From Ryuthela nishihirai (taxonomy: Eukaryota; Arthropoda; Arachnida; Araneae; Heptathelidae): a stretch of DNA of 64,000 bases. The position numbers were made by a program, and so were the translations under genes. The stretch covers positions 45,170,135 through 45,234,134 of the forward strand of contig JAWZYU010000010.1 in NCBI GenBank assembly GCA_038380435.1. The letters run 5' to 3'. Of the stretch, positions 1-11,410 are shown piece by piece (positions within the stretch are counted from its first letter, which is position 1; each line of letters starts with the position of its first letter). The notes beneath the pieces were generated by a model. The model saw nothing but the letters and a program-made list of their open reading frames with translations. It was not told where the DNA came from and ran no database searches.

Positions 1-825
1 CCAAGTTTCCCCGACTTTGGTCCAGTAATAAAAGTGAGTATTAAACTAAAGGTAAAAAAGATAGCGTAAAATGAAATAAAAAAATTCTGTCTTTCAACTT
101 TCCAAGTGTAGATTCCCAGGAAATAAATCTGAAATCAGGAAGAGCTCAAGAAGGAGAGGGGTGGTTTGGATGGAAAGACAAGGGTATCATGCTCTCCACC
201 CTAAGAATACAAGAAATTGGAATGGAGATAAAAAAATAGCAACAATAAACCTACATATATTATCCATATTTTTCAAGAAATTTGTTAAAGGTCACTAAAC
301 CAGAGCTTATAACGGAAAGACGCGTTCCGGTTCCTTTCAACTCGAGCTTGGCAAAGAACTACTTCGCTCGGATTACTCCCCTCCCCTCTCTATATTTCTT
401 TTTCGATATCTGGGCCTGTCCGAAATCAATACATTTTCAAATAAATATCAGAATCATATTTCTTGATTAGACCTTTGTTAGTTCGCCATTCCTTTCAAAG
501 ATAATTTACTGGTTTTTCTGTAGATTAATATAAGACTTAGCGAAAATATGCAGGTTTCTTCACTCTAAGGATTTTAATATCTAAATCCTGCGAGAAAAGT
601 TAAAACTTTCCAGATATACGAAGAACGGTAAGTTATTAAAAATATTGACTATGTTGTTCAAAGAACAGCAAGAACGCTGTTTCTCAACAGTTTTAATAAC
701 CAGGCTAAAAGTGAAAGGTATAATTAATTCACCCATAATTTATTGGTAGGAATATTTGCCTCTAAGGGACAATTTTAGCACTCTAACGTCGGTATATCGA
801 AATTTGACCTTTTTTTATTTACGAG
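1..825. other. AT-rich DNA, nothing recognised
   Basis: I see no convincing coding region, tRNA-like sequence or transposon end here. Short open frames are scattered, have no family resemblance and are of a length expected by chance. Confidence 0.5.
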
Positions 826-1125
826 GGTGGTAGATCTCAGAAATGTGAAATTTTGGATGTGATGGGTCCTTCGAGGTCAAAGATCAAATATATATCTACC
901 AATGTTAGAGGATTAAAAATTGGTGCCAAGAAGTATTTTGAGTCGTAGATCTCAGAAATTGTGTCAAATTTTGGATGCAATGGGTTCTTCGAAATCAAAT
1001 GATAAATTCCGATATAACGTTACTAGAGAATTAAAAGTTGGTGAATAGGACTATTTAGAGCAGTAGAAATCATAAATAATTAATTAAAGGATGTTCAGAT
1101 CCACTGTTGTGTTCAAGATCAAATG
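826..1125. repeat. Degenerate minisatellite, about 115-bp unit, under 3 units
   Basis: The phrase TAGATCTCAGAAAT recurs at 831 and 946, and a decayed form starts near 1064, giving periods of about 115 and 118 bp. Each unit continues with a GGATG-rich block, then TTCGA, then GATCAAAT and a TTAGAGGATTAAAA-like segment. The third unit is truncated. No function is evident. Confidence 0.6.
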
Positions 1126-1468
1126 GGGGCAGAGTCAGGGCCGGACTTTCACCTTCTGAGGCTCTTAAACTAAGGCATATTTAAGAGGCCCTAAAGTATT
1201 CAAATTTAAGAGGTCCCAAAAATTCGAAAGTCGAAATATATATATATATATAAGTATTCTGATTGAGGGGAACATTGAAAAATATACACGAAATTGATGT
1301 GGTGAAAACATTATTATAGCATTGGTAAGCAAAGATGAATAGTGTTTGCACAATAGATTAAATATTAAATTTGAGGGCCCTTCATATCGTGAGGTTCTAA
1401 GCTGTAGTTTAGTTATCCATCCATAGTAAATACACAGATTACCTGTAGAAATAAACTTCAACAATTCT
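1126..1468. other. Possible hAT-type transposon end, unresolved
   Basis: At about 1137 the sequence CAGGGCCGGACTTTC resembles a common hAT terminal motif. I could not find a matching inverted end or an 8-bp target duplication. A (TA)n microsatellite follows near 1237. A segment at 1425-1451 (AGTAAATACACAGATTAC) recurs at about 49485, so part of this is a dispersed repeat. Confidence 0.25.
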
Positions 1469-1661
1469 TCATCCGAAAAACTTCTGAAAAAAATTATTGC
1501 TGACGCGGCGGGAATCGAACCCGCAACTCTCTAAATACATTCCCGAGCGCTCTACAGCTTTGGTGGTTTAACAGGTAGAGTGCTATGTCATGTATCTAGA
1601 GAGTTGTGCGTTCGATTCCCACCACGTCAGCGATATTTTTTCAGACGTTTTTCAGATGAAG
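1469..1661. repeat. Inverted pair of tRNA-like sequences
   Basis: Two related copies face each other. The right copy (about 1560-1661, + strand) carries an A-box-like TGGTTTAACAGG and a B box GTTCGATTCC. The left copy (about 1469-1552) is its reverse complement and has a better B box, GGGTTCGATTCCC on the minus strand. Homology continues past the tRNA-like part into CAGACGTTTTTCAGATGAAG, so a longer tRNA-derived repeat was inverted, not just a tRNA gene. The left copy lacks the start of its tRNA-like head. A functional tRNA is unlikely because neither copy folds into a clean anticodon stem. Confidence 0.6.
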
Positions 1662-1696
1662 CAGTTTAGTTAGTTTATGCGTCAGTCCCTGGTCGG

Positions 1697-2076
1697 GTTG
1701 GGTTGTTTTACCTCTGAGCGGCACTTTTTTGCACACAATGGGCTAAATGGCCAGATCACAAGGACCCCGAAGGCTCAGAGAAGGTTGGGGGAGGGGACCC
1801 ACTGGAACAGCTGTTGGGAGACAGATGGTAGCCTCCAGTAAAGGCCATCCAGTGTGTTCTTTAATGTGCACAGGGTATGGCTCTCCCTCACACTGGGCCA
1901 CGGCTTAACGTCCCATCCGACGGACGGCGACCTTTCCAAGCCCATCGGTGTCCCCTAATGACCGTGAGCAGGGAGTTTTGCGGAGATAAATCTCAATGCT
2001 GACCCAGCTGAGACTCGAACCTGGGATCTGCAGATTACGAGCCTGGCGCGCTACCAAATGAGCTATCCCCGCTTCA
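1697..2076 (-). mobile_element. SINE family A, near full length
   Basis: This tRNA-derived SINE has its tRNA-like head on the right and its 3' end on the left. On the minus strand the head shows a GAGCTCATTTGG-like A box, the anticodon-arm segment CAGGCTCGTAATCTGCAG and a B box GGTTCGAGTC. The body contains ACGTTAAGCCGTGGCCC and the family 3' end GGTAAAACAACCCAACCC. Imperfect direct repeats, CCCTGGTCGG (1687-1696) and CCCTTGTCGG (2077-2086), look like the target-site duplication. Confidence 0.85.
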
Positions 2077-2405
2077 CCCTTGTCGGAGTGACAGACTAGA
2101 AATGAAGAGGTGCCTAAGGCATCGATTGTTTTTTAGTATTAGATATATCCGCAAGGATGTAAATTATACCTCTATTGAAATAAAATATTTGCATAACTAA
2201 CAGGCATTGATGCGGCGTTCCGATTGATTAATTTCAAAAATTATTTTCCCCTTTCGGCAAGTCACCCTTCTCCACCATATAATTGTATTGTTCCGAGATT
2301 GACAAATTTCTGCAAACGATCATTTTTTGGGTCATTTACGTTAACGATAGCGCAATAGCACTGGAGCTAATGCACAGCTTAGGATAAAAGAACCACTAGA
2401 CGAAG

Positions 2406-2446
2406 ATGCTGCTTTTCAGTTTAGTTTTTATATTGGGATTGGCAAG
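2406..2446 (+). CDS. Candidate first coding exon with a signal-peptide-like start
   Basis: An ATG in the context GAAGATGC opens a frame reading MLLFSLVFILGLAR: a short N-terminus, an uninterrupted hydrophobic run, then a small/polar end, as in a secretory signal peptide. The frame runs directly into AAGGTGCGTC, a good match to a splice donor, giving a 41-nt exon that ends in phase 2. ATAAAAG lies about 22 bases upstream of the ATG. The unspliced frame stays open to about 2544 and encodes nothing I recognise. No partner exon was identified, so this could be chance in AT-rich DNA. Confidence 0.2.
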
Positions 2447-2544
2447 GTGCGTCTATAGCGACCTCTCGCGGGATGTATTCCACTGCACACGTTGTATCAC
2501 TAGTGATGATCAAAGCATGATGCTAGGGTTCATTTGGCATCCTT

Positions 2545-4064
2545 GACACAGGTGGAACATACTCTACGTTGCAGAAAAGCATTCATCCTTAATATAGTGA
2601 CAACGATCTTAAAGACTGCAGAATTCTATTTTTGTTAATACAGAGTATTGGTTTTCAAATTTTGCAATGAAAAACCGGAATACATATAATTTTGTTAATA
2701 TATCTGTTATTAAAAATGCTAAACTGTACATTATCTGTGGACTAGTAGTAGAAATGGTAATTAGTTGTTAATTACAAGGAAATCTATGTACCATTACTGG
2801 AGATATCTTTGTATATTAGTGTATCCATAATTAATGAATTTGTCAGAGTGTTTTTGTGTTAGTTGCTATTAATTAAATGTTGTCAGTGTTTAATGGCGTA
2901 CACTAGAACGAAAGCTATGGAGATTCTGTATTAGAGATAACGAGGTAATGTGGCAGACCAAGATGACATTCCCCTTACCTTACAATAAATGTTCCTTGTA
3001 CTAGAATATGGGGATGAATTCATTTCCCTTTAGATAAAAGGGAATTTCTTTGGTTAAAGATGCAAAAGAGAAACGGGTAATTCTCAAAGGTTTGATGATT
3101 ATTTAAACTGCTTTGAAACTCATTCTGAATTTGTCATTCCAGTTCAGACTTGCTTCAATTGTAATAGCAATATTAAGAGAATAAATGGAATGATTATGAT
3201 ACGAGTGATAAGTATGTGATAATATTTTCTAATAATGAGTACAAAGGAATATGCTATTTGTCGATGATGTATTTTTTAACAAATAACTATTTTTAATTTG
3301 TAAAAGGAAGTTTAAAGATATCAAAAGTATAGTATTGTGAAAATATTCAACATATTTATGTGTTTCTTTTTCAAGTCGCTTAATGTATGCAGCATAAATA
3401 TACGAATGCGCTTATGTATGCAGCATAAATATACGAGATGCGAGCAAGTGTTGCATTTTTTTTATTTTATCTGAAGGTACTTATTAACTTAAACAAACAT
3501 AACAAATCATGCAAAATGTCTTTGAATAATGCTATTCTCAAAAAAAATATATCTTATCGTCAAAATTCACCTTTCATATCTTCCTAATTATTTTCCTGAA
3601 AGAAAGTTATTATTTTCGTAACATATTCGCTATGCATTAAAATTTATGAATTAGATATTAATTTTATCATATTTTTATTTGTTTCAAGAAATTAATTTTT
3701 TTAAGGTAAAATATGTTTAAAAATGTTAATAGTTTGCTTTTAATTAAATTTGAAAGTAATCAATAAAATGAAATATTGGTATACTATTAACATTCACCTT
3801 TCATAATGGTATGATTAATAAGAGGACAATCGATTTTAAAAATTATTAAACACTTAGCGATATATTTTATTTCTATTGCATGATATCTATATCAATAAAC
3901 AATTTTTGTAAAACTCGCTGCAAATTTCAAAATCCTTTAGATGTCTTTATGTACTGATTTTTCCACCCAGATCGATTACGTTTCCACAACTTTCTACTAT
4001 TATTATCCAAACATTTGTTACTATTATTATTAAAAAATCATTAGTACTATTATTATCAAAAAAT
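2545..4064. other. AT-rich DNA with one short duplication
   Basis: No gene or transposon recognised. At about 3390-3435 the segment TGTATGCAGCATAAATATAC occurs twice, 30-odd bases apart. The rest is low-complexity AT-rich sequence. Confidence 0.5.
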
Positions 4065-4209
4065 CTATAATTAATAATACAAGAATCCTCATTAATAAAA
4101 CAATAATACAACGACTTAATCAAGTCCTTTCTCCCCCCCCCCTCTCAATTACTTTAAACATGTCACTCCCTTTCTGATTGGAAGTTTCTGTTTACGTCAC
4201 TACTTCAAA
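4065..4209 (+). repeat. Direct repeat R1, copy 1 (145 bp)
   Basis: The segment from CTATAATTAATAATAC to TACTTCAAA is repeated in the same orientation at 5236-5380 with only scattered substitutions and a changed C-run. Shared landmarks include AAGAATCCTCATTAAT and GATTGGAAGTTTCTGT. It is shorter than typical LTRs and shows no TG..CA ends, so I leave it unclassified. Confidence 0.75.
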
Positions 4210-5235
4210 TTTCCTTTGCAAGGCGTACTAAATTAAAACTTCCATCTAGACTTCCTTTATGTTTAATACCAAACAATATTTAACATTTTGTTGTGGCTCT
4301 TATTAATAATAACCTAGAATCACCAGTCCTGTAAGAAAACATGGCTTGTTTGGTATATTTGCAGAGATTATTGTCTGTAAATGACATTGCAAAATTTAGC
4401 GTTAAAGCACGATAACGCATTTATATGAATGATTAAATCTGTATATAGGATTCTTTAAAGAGCTGAAATAAAACGTTTATTCGTTTGAAATCAAAAAAAA
4501 AATGTTGTAAAGATTCTTGTTTAATAAGAGAAAAAAAAGTTAAAAGCAAATTTTATATTTTTTTATTTTTTCCGTATGCAAGAAAAGATAAAAAAAAAAT
4601 GATTTTTTTCGGTCTAACGATACAATAACATGTTGAAATCCAATAGACATAAATCACAAATTCCATGTGTTACTTGTAAGGGTTAAAAAGTTTAAAAATA
4701 AGCAGATTCCTAGTGTCGCAATAAGAGCCAGGAAAAACCATTCGGTGAAGTAAGGGAGCAAATATCATTTGATGATTTTTCAGGGTAGAATTCTGTTTTA
4801 CTTATGTTGCGGATAGGGCCTAAATGTGAATCAGCGTGAGTTTAGTGTTATTCCAACTTTACAGGAAAAGGCACAAGAGGATCATGCCCTCCTACCCTTG
4901 CCGAACGCTTATGACAGTCACCCTACTGAAACGATCTTACTGAATAACCAACTTATGTCAGTCATTTAACTGAAATAAGATAGAAGTTTGCTACCTTGTA
5001 CGGCGTTTACTTCCTATTGTAGAACAACAATTATTATCTCCTTTTTTTAAGCAAAGGCGCACCCAAGGTGGGTTATAACCCTTCTCCCCATTCGGGACTT
5101 GAATAACGTATATATAATGTATATTTTCTTATCAACACAAATAAGAGACTTTAACCCACCAAATTCCTCCTCCCCTTATTACTCAAACATGACACAAACA
5201 ATGCCCCCCTTTTCTCATTAATACAATAATTAATA
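4210..5235. other. AT-rich spacer between R1 copies; possible hAT end
   Basis: No coding region recognised. Near 5053, CAAAGGCGCACCCAAGGTGG resembles the terminal sequence of the hAT-like element at 21568. No matching opposite end was found. Confidence 0.3.
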
Positions 5236-5380
5236 CTATAATTAATAATACAAGAATCCTCATTAATAAAACAATAATTCAACGACTTAAGCAGGTCCTT
5301 TCTTTCCTCCCCCCCTCAATTACTTTAAACATGTCACTCCCTTTCTGATTGGAAGTTTCTGTGTACGTCATTACTTCAAA
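5236..5380 (+). repeat. Direct repeat R1, copy 2 (145 bp)
   Basis: Second copy of the repeat at 4065-4209, in the same orientation, 1171 bp away start to start. It is followed by a further small duplication of TACTTCAAA. Confidence 0.75.
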
Positions 5381-6996
5381 GTATGATGTAATAATACTTC
5401 AAATGAAATATGTAGATAACTTCCAAAACAAGTAATATGTAGCTTAATAGATAGAACTTCTCTACGACGCTCGAAAAGATGTATTGTGACTTTGTATTGT
5501 AATTGTGTTTACTTGATACAATGGCAAAGCTATACTAACAGTGGTGAAAGTGGTTGATTTTTGCAACTGTGCTGGCTAGATTTATACCAGTTCTCGGAAT
5601 AGGGTGGCGGAACGGAGATATATTATTTTCACTTATGGGAAGCCGAATTGCATGGGCTTACAGTGTGTAGAGCCTCTCCTTTCAAATGGCTATCATTTTG
5701 GGTTATCTTTGGACAAAATGTTACCATTAAGCCAGAAAAAACAAAGGGCTCAAAATTAATGCTTTCAACCGGGACTCAAATCGTATCGAGCCGAATCTAC
5801 CTGTACTATCAAATGTTATATCGGTTCTAGCCAGTTTATGCCAGTAACAACAATCAAGCCCAGTTTCGATCACTCATCACAACTAGAAACAGACTGTTTT
5901 TGTTGTAAGAGCAAACTTCGCAAAAGCTTATTGCTGAATGAAATCTCAACTTCGGCTGATATCATTCATTATGCAGCTGTCTTTCTACTGTATTATTAAA
6001 AGGATTCATTTGTATTCATTGATAATTCTTTGTACTTTAATATACAATTGGGCTTGGTGTTGAGACTCAGACCTTTTAACGGTTGGCTGTACTTTCATCA
6101 CTGTCCAATATTAAACTTACAGTTATCTTGCTTGAAAAATGCAATGTACAGAAGAGTATCGACTTAGTAAAAATGCTTCACTTCGAAATAAGAGCGCTGG
6201 AAGCATATATATTGAAAAGTTAATTATTTTTGTATATCTCTCTCGCAGACGAACTAAGGTATATATATTTTTATTATCTGCACATGTTTAGTATATTTAT
6301 ATTCCAGACGCAGAATCAAGTATGATTTCTTGTTTTACACAGTCTGATTTATTACAGCACTGAAATATAATGTGTGTTCTTTGACTTAGCATATAGAAAA
6401 GATAGGCTAGTTAATGCTCAACTGTTTTAGCGAAGTCTTTTCTCGGTAGAATGAAGAAAAAAAATATTTCATTATTCCGGTTTTCGTTACTATAATTCGA
6501 TTTGTAGATTTTGAAATTTCTTGTTGAAAATATTCAAGCACTTCCTTGCTACATCATTCAGATGTGAAATTCTAAGAACAATAGTTTCATAAACAAGTTA
6601 TAAAAAATTAGTATGTAAGTTTATTTATTTAAAATAGAGAAAAATCAATTAATTTAATTTTGCACTTTAGGACACTGTTTACCAATCGATGCACGACACT
6701 GACCGGGCAATGCGAATTAATAGTCAAAACAAATTAAAAATATTATTTGACAAGTATCTTGTTTGATTTCATTCTGAAAATTAAAATTTTATCCATAAAT
6801 GTGTTTAGCGGCTATTTACGTACTTAGAGTCTTTCACATAAACATTTGTAATAAGAGAAAGGGGGAGGGGGTGCACAGTTGTTGTTAAGAAGCAAAAATA
6901 TTTTCCATTGACATGACGGACTGGGAAAATATTTTTTGGCTACCGTGCAGGACAGCGAGATGATTTACCCTAGTAAATGAAATCTTACCGAGTAGT
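5381..6996. other. AT-rich DNA, nothing recognised
   Basis: Neither strand gives a frame resembling a known domain. The longest open stretch, around 5648-5830, encodes low-complexity sequence without a recognisable motif. Confidence 0.5.
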
Positions 6997-7255
6997 GTTG
7001 GGTTGTTTTATCTCTGAGCATTTTTTGCACACAGTAGGCTAAATGGACAGGACACAAGGACTCCAAAGGCTCAGAGAATGTTTGGGGAAGGGTAATTACT
7101 GGACCGATGGAAACCTCCAGTCAAAGCCACCCAGCGTATCATTTAACGTGAACAGAGTATAGCTCTCCTACATACTGATCAACATTTAACGTCCAATGCA
7201 ATGGGTGGCGGCCTTTCCAAGCTTAACTGTCAAGCTTCCTATCTTACTGATGGCT
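6997..7255 (-). mobile_element. SINE family A, decayed copy
   Basis: The family 3' end (GTTGGGTTGTTTTA) is at the left, followed by recognisable but diverged body segments such as CAAAGGCTCAGAGAA. The tRNA-like head is lost or scrambled beyond about 7255. Confidence 0.7.
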
Positions 7256-8010
7256 CACTAAGAGTCTGGCACCTCCGACCCTAAAGTTTACGGAAATCGG
7301 GAATTATAGGAGTGCATCTTATGTTGATCCAAGTAACAGAAAATTTATACAGTAACGTATACATTCACCTCTATTTCGCATTCGATATACTCACAATTTA
7401 CTGTAAGAAAAGCTATGTTGTATACATTACACAGAAAGATTTCTGTAAATAAATTTATCACTCGTACTGTAAAATGTGAATTCATATGATTGTCATAAAA
7501 ATCTTTAACCTTTCTCAAGTAATATTTATTTATAAAAGCATTCTGAAAATTGTCAAATGTGTAAATTGGCTTTTCATTGGTGTCACATGGAAGTGTCTTG
7601 ATACTTTTGGCAGGAAACCTCATGTCAGTTTAAAAAGAAGAGAACGATAGCTGAGTGCAAGAATCGGGAGTATAATAAAGATATATTTACGTTGATGCAT
7701 ACAAATCACACATAATAGCGGATTGGAAGCTTGGCTTCAAATTATGGATACAACTAATCGATTCTAGGCGAATTCACATTTGATTAACTCCAAATCGTGT
7801 TTACCCTAACACTACCTCTTCTTAATCAGACATTAAAAAGAGGAGCATAGATTCTTCATCAAAGAGCATAAAGATCATAGTTCAAAATTACAGATATTCT
7901 CAAATAGCAGAAAGGTCGTAGCTTCCCACCAATGAAGCACACTATATTTATCAGAGATAAGAAAGATGTTACAAATATTTGAAGCATTCGTTTCTTTCTT
8001 TTCAAAACAG
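7256..8010. other. AT-rich DNA, nothing recognised
   Basis: A minus-strand frame near 7345-7623 is long for this composition but resembles no family I know. I therefore do not call it a gene. Confidence 0.45.
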
Positions 8011-8109
8011 AAGCCGACAAAGAAGCTGTCAGTGCAAAGGCCCGAACTTTCACTCGCAAGTCAGAGAAGTTCGACTAGCTGGATAACGCCAGCGTTTCGT
8101 GCCTTGACT
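8011..8109 (+). CDS. Candidate internal exon
   Basis: A pyrimidine-rich tract ending TTTCTTTCTTTTCAAAACAG at 8010 is a good splice acceptor. The next 99 bases are roughly half G+C, well above the surroundings, and are open as 33 codons starting KPTKKLSVQRPELSLASQRS, a Ser/Thr/Arg-rich sequence without a recognised domain. The segment can end at CTTGACT|GTAACA (GT at 8110), a weak donor. Its length is a multiple of three. If the donor is not used, the frame stops 12 codons later. No function can be assigned. Confidence 0.2.
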
Positions 8110-8809
8110 GTAACATATATATTTACATATACATAGATCTGGGACAAGATAACTCGACATCTGACCAGAAGCAGAATATTTGTCGCTATGACGAGATAAC
8201 GATGTTCCTTTGTGCATGGTAATGAACAACACCCAGTCAGGATAAGATTACGGTAGTGGAACAGAAAGTAGATTCTAATGAGACAACAAATGGATAGTGT
8301 AAAAGATGTTTACATTACGGCAATTTAAATTCAAAACTTTGTTTTTCATCTAAAATTGTCAAATAGCATCCCGACTGATTTATTCTTCAATTTTCCTCTC
8401 CGATGAACTACTTGAAAAGTGTAATCCATCGAGCCAATGCTTGTATATTTAATTCTCTACTCACGGTTAGAACACAAATTAATAAATATACTGAGTTAAA
8501 TCTAATTTTCATAACATTGCTTGCGCATTTTTAGTGTACTTTTGGCTCTTTGGCAGATTTATTCTTAAGCCATTTTCTTTCGAGGTGGAAATTATTATAA
8601 TCTCTCCCTACATTATATATTTGTTTGGTAGCAGGCAAAAATTTAATTTGGTCATTTTTGCATCAGATTTTTTCTGTATGACTCGCATTTTTAATCAGCT
8701 AGACTGTAGATTTTTTATCACCTAGAAAATATTTGTAGTTTGAGGCACGATACCTTTTATGAAATTAGTAATAATTTTTTACTTGATAACATACCGATTC
8801 TTGTAACTC
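8110..8809. other. Non-coding DNA, nothing recognised
   Basis: Short minus-strand frames at 8050-8232 overlap the candidate exon and have no recognisable product. The rest is AT-rich. Confidence 0.4.
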
Positions 8810-9290
8810 AGTTTCCACGCTTTTTCAAAAAAATTACTCGTGATCACATTTCTTTAAAAAATTATTCGTGATCGGTTTCTTTCAAAAATAAATTATTCGT
8901 AAACATTCATTATTAGAATTTTCTCGTGATCACGTTTCTTTAAAATGATTGTTTGCAATAATTTTCCTTTAACGAAATTGCTGCTAATCTCTCTCCTTTA
9001 AAGAAATTGTTGGTTATCACTATCCTTTAAAGAAATTTTTGGTGATCGCTCTCTTTTAATGCAATCACTTGCTTTGAAGAATTTGTTGGTGATAATGCTC
9101 CTTTAAGAAATTGTTGGTTATCACTATCCTTTAAAGAAATTATTTGAAATCTCTATTTAAAAAAAGTGATCACTTTAAAGAAATTATTTGAAATCTCTAT
9201 TTAAAAAAAGTGATCACTTTAAAGAAATTGTTCGGTATTATTTTCTTTTTAAAAGTTTATTTGATCTTCTGTAAAAGAAACTTCTTTTAA
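8810..9290. repeat. Minisatellite block 1, about 34-36-bp unit
   Basis: Degenerate tandem units of the form CTTTAAAGAAATTGTT..GTGATCAC repeat through this segment. Many units contain the self-complementary GTGATCAC. One sub-block (AAAAAAAGTGATCACTTTAA) is duplicated almost exactly near 9163-9220. Confidence 0.8.
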
Positions 9291-9299
9291 GAAACCGTT

Positions 9300-9654
9300 T
9301 AATCCGTATACTTTAAAGCATGCCCGTCAAACTAAAACTTAGGGAACAGCCTATAGGAAAAATTATTCTCACAGAGCGGCAAGAAAAATTATCCACTTAA
9401 AAACGAAAACGTGGGTTGCTATCATATAATGAATTTGAAAAAAAGACAAAGAAAACTATATGTTTAATGAATCAAGAAAAATAGTTTGGTTATAAAGCAA
9501 AAAATATACATTCTTAATGAGTACTTTAAATTAGCAAAATCTTTCACTAGCAATATGCACCAAAAATTGGAAGAAATGTCCGAATTCAGTACATTGATTA
9601 TTTGTTTTATGAGACAGCAAGTTCTTTTTCAATGAACCGCGGATTGAACGGGCC
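9300..9654 (+). repeat. Dispersed repeat R2, copy 1
   Basis: This segment splits the minisatellite in two. It aligns over roughly 250 bases with 35715-36150: shared landmarks include TTAATGAGTACT, a GCAAAATC run and GAATTCAGTACATTGATTA. It is probably a dispersed transposon fragment inserted in the minisatellite, but no terminal repeats were found. Confidence 0.5.
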
Positions 9655-9985
9655 AGCTTTAAATAAATTGTTTTTAATCAAATTCATTTAAAGAAACTGT
9701 TCGTGATCGTGTTCTGTTAAAGAAATTGGGGAATAATCTCATTTAAAGAAATATTTCGTGATCACGTTCTTTTTTGAAATATTGGCGAACATTATCCTTT
9801 AAAGAAATTATTTATGATCACGCTCTTTTAAAGAAATTGTTCATGATCATCTCCCTTTAAAGAAATTATTTGTAATCTATATGCTTTGAATAAATTGTTC
9901 GCGATCGCGTTCTTTAAAGAATGTATTCGTTAATACTCTCCTTTAAAAATTTGTTCTTGATCACTCTTTGAGAAAATTCTTGATT
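9655..9985. repeat. Minisatellite block 2
   Basis: The same unit as at 8810-9290 resumes on the far side of the R2 segment, again with CTTTAAAGAAATT and GTGATCAC or TGATCAC motifs. Confidence 0.8.
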
Positions 9986-10471
9986 AGCGAAACTATATAT
10001 AGTGGATTTTTGTAAAAAAAAACATCAAGCTTTGTTGGAAAGATTACAGTAAGTTAGAGAATAGTTCTTAATTCTATGCTTTATACAACAACGAATGATT
10101 GTGATTTTTTTCATACGATGTTTTACGTAAACTAGCTAATTTTGCATTTAATGCTACTCTACTGTGGCAAAAGTTATAACAAAGAAAAATGTAGTGTTTG
10201 TACGATATTAAGATTAGATTATGATGTGATTTCTAGCTGGTGGATGTTATTTCCATTTCTTAATGCTCAACTATTTATAACGAAACCACTCAGTTGGAGA
10301 GAAGGAGCAGCAAAATAAACATCTGTTCATCTCAAAGTGGGTTGTTTCATTTCAAATATTACATTTGCACAAAACGTCTCACCTCGAACGCAGAAAAAGA
10401 ATTTTCTCAACTATTTTAATGCCCTTTGCGCAGTGGCACATCTTTCTTGAATGCAAAAAATGAGCTGCGTA
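9986..10471. other. AT-rich DNA, nothing recognised
   Basis: No coding, tRNA-like or transposon signal was seen. Confidence 0.45.
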
Positions 10472-10684
10472 CAGTCGCTCAAAAAAGTATCCGAACGCTA
10501 TGGTTGATTTGCAGAATTCAGAAAAGATATCTGGCAACGATTTTTTTAGAAATTAGTGATCTGGCAACCTTCGTGTACAGTACACGAAGGTTGACAAATC
10601 ACTAATTAAAAAAAATCGTAGCCAAATATCTTTTTCTGAATTCTGTAATCAACCACAGCGTTCGGATACTTTTTTGAGCGACTG
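10472..10684. mobile_element. Foldback MITE M1 (mariner-like ends)
   Basis: Almost the whole 213 bp is one inverted repeat. The ends read CAGTCGCTCAAAAAAGTATC and its reverse complement, and both are flanked by TA (10470-10471 and 10685-10686), as expected for Tc1/mariner target duplication. The centre is CTTCGTGTACAGTACACGAA, ten-base perfect arms around one base. A longer relative is at 29116-29383. It encodes no transposase. Confidence 0.9.
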
Positions 10685-10686
10685 TA

Positions 10687-11046
10687 CCTTATTTGACATT
10701 TTGTTAATAAAAAATTTAATTTCAACTTATGAGTCATGACTAAGTCTGGAACAATGAGGAGAGAGAGAGAGATGCCAGGTGGCTTTGTGTGCACCTTTAA
10801 AAGAATGAAATGCAGAAAAAAAGAAAGAATATATAGGAATGAATTAACAAAAATAAAAAAAAATTACATTTAATGGCGTAACAAGAGGATGTGAGGACTA
10901 CTGTAAACATAAATCAAGGAAACTATTTTAAAATATAAGCATTAAAAATTAATATATTCATTCACAGTATTTTTTTTATCAAGACACACTAATAATAAAC
11001 AATAAATAATAAATTCTAAAATAAGTTATGTTTTTAATAATACAGT
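10687..11046. other. AT-rich DNA, nothing recognised
   Basis: Apart from a short GA-repeat near 10765 I see no feature. Confidence 0.45.
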
Positions 11047-11260
11047 GTTCTTGAACATGTAATGAAATAAATATGAATTCACACGTTTAGCGGCGTGAAA
11101 TTCAAGTTCTTTAAACACGTATAATAAAAGTTTAAAAATGTTTTCTTTAATAAAGCAGATAAAATAAAATGTTCTTGAACATGTAATTAAATAAATTCCA
11201 CATGTTTAGGGGAAAAATATTTAAGTTGTTTAAACGGGTATAAGCAAGTTCAAACCTGCG
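11047..11260. repeat. Two-unit tandem duplication, about 124 bp
   Basis: GTTCTTGAACATGTAAT occurs at 11047 and at 11171, followed in both by related AAATAAAT, CACATGTTTAG-like and GTTTAAAC-containing sequence. A long G-run follows at about 11277. Confidence 0.65.
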
Positions 11261-11410
11261 TACTAATCATAGAGGAGGGGGGGGGGCGGAGCAGTAGTTC
11301 TAAAAGAATCATGGTAATCGTGCTTTACTGACATAGCACAGTACAATAAAGCTTCAAACAGAAACAAAAATATATGTCGCTTCATGCATCTGCATAACTC
11401 TTATAACAAG

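Noticed and set aside
1560..1635. A functional tRNA gene
   Set aside because: A and B boxes are present, but the acceptor and anticodon stems do not pair well, and homology extends beyond the tRNA part.
5648..5830. A 60-residue + frame
   Set aside because: No recognisable domain, no splice context, AT-rich flanks.
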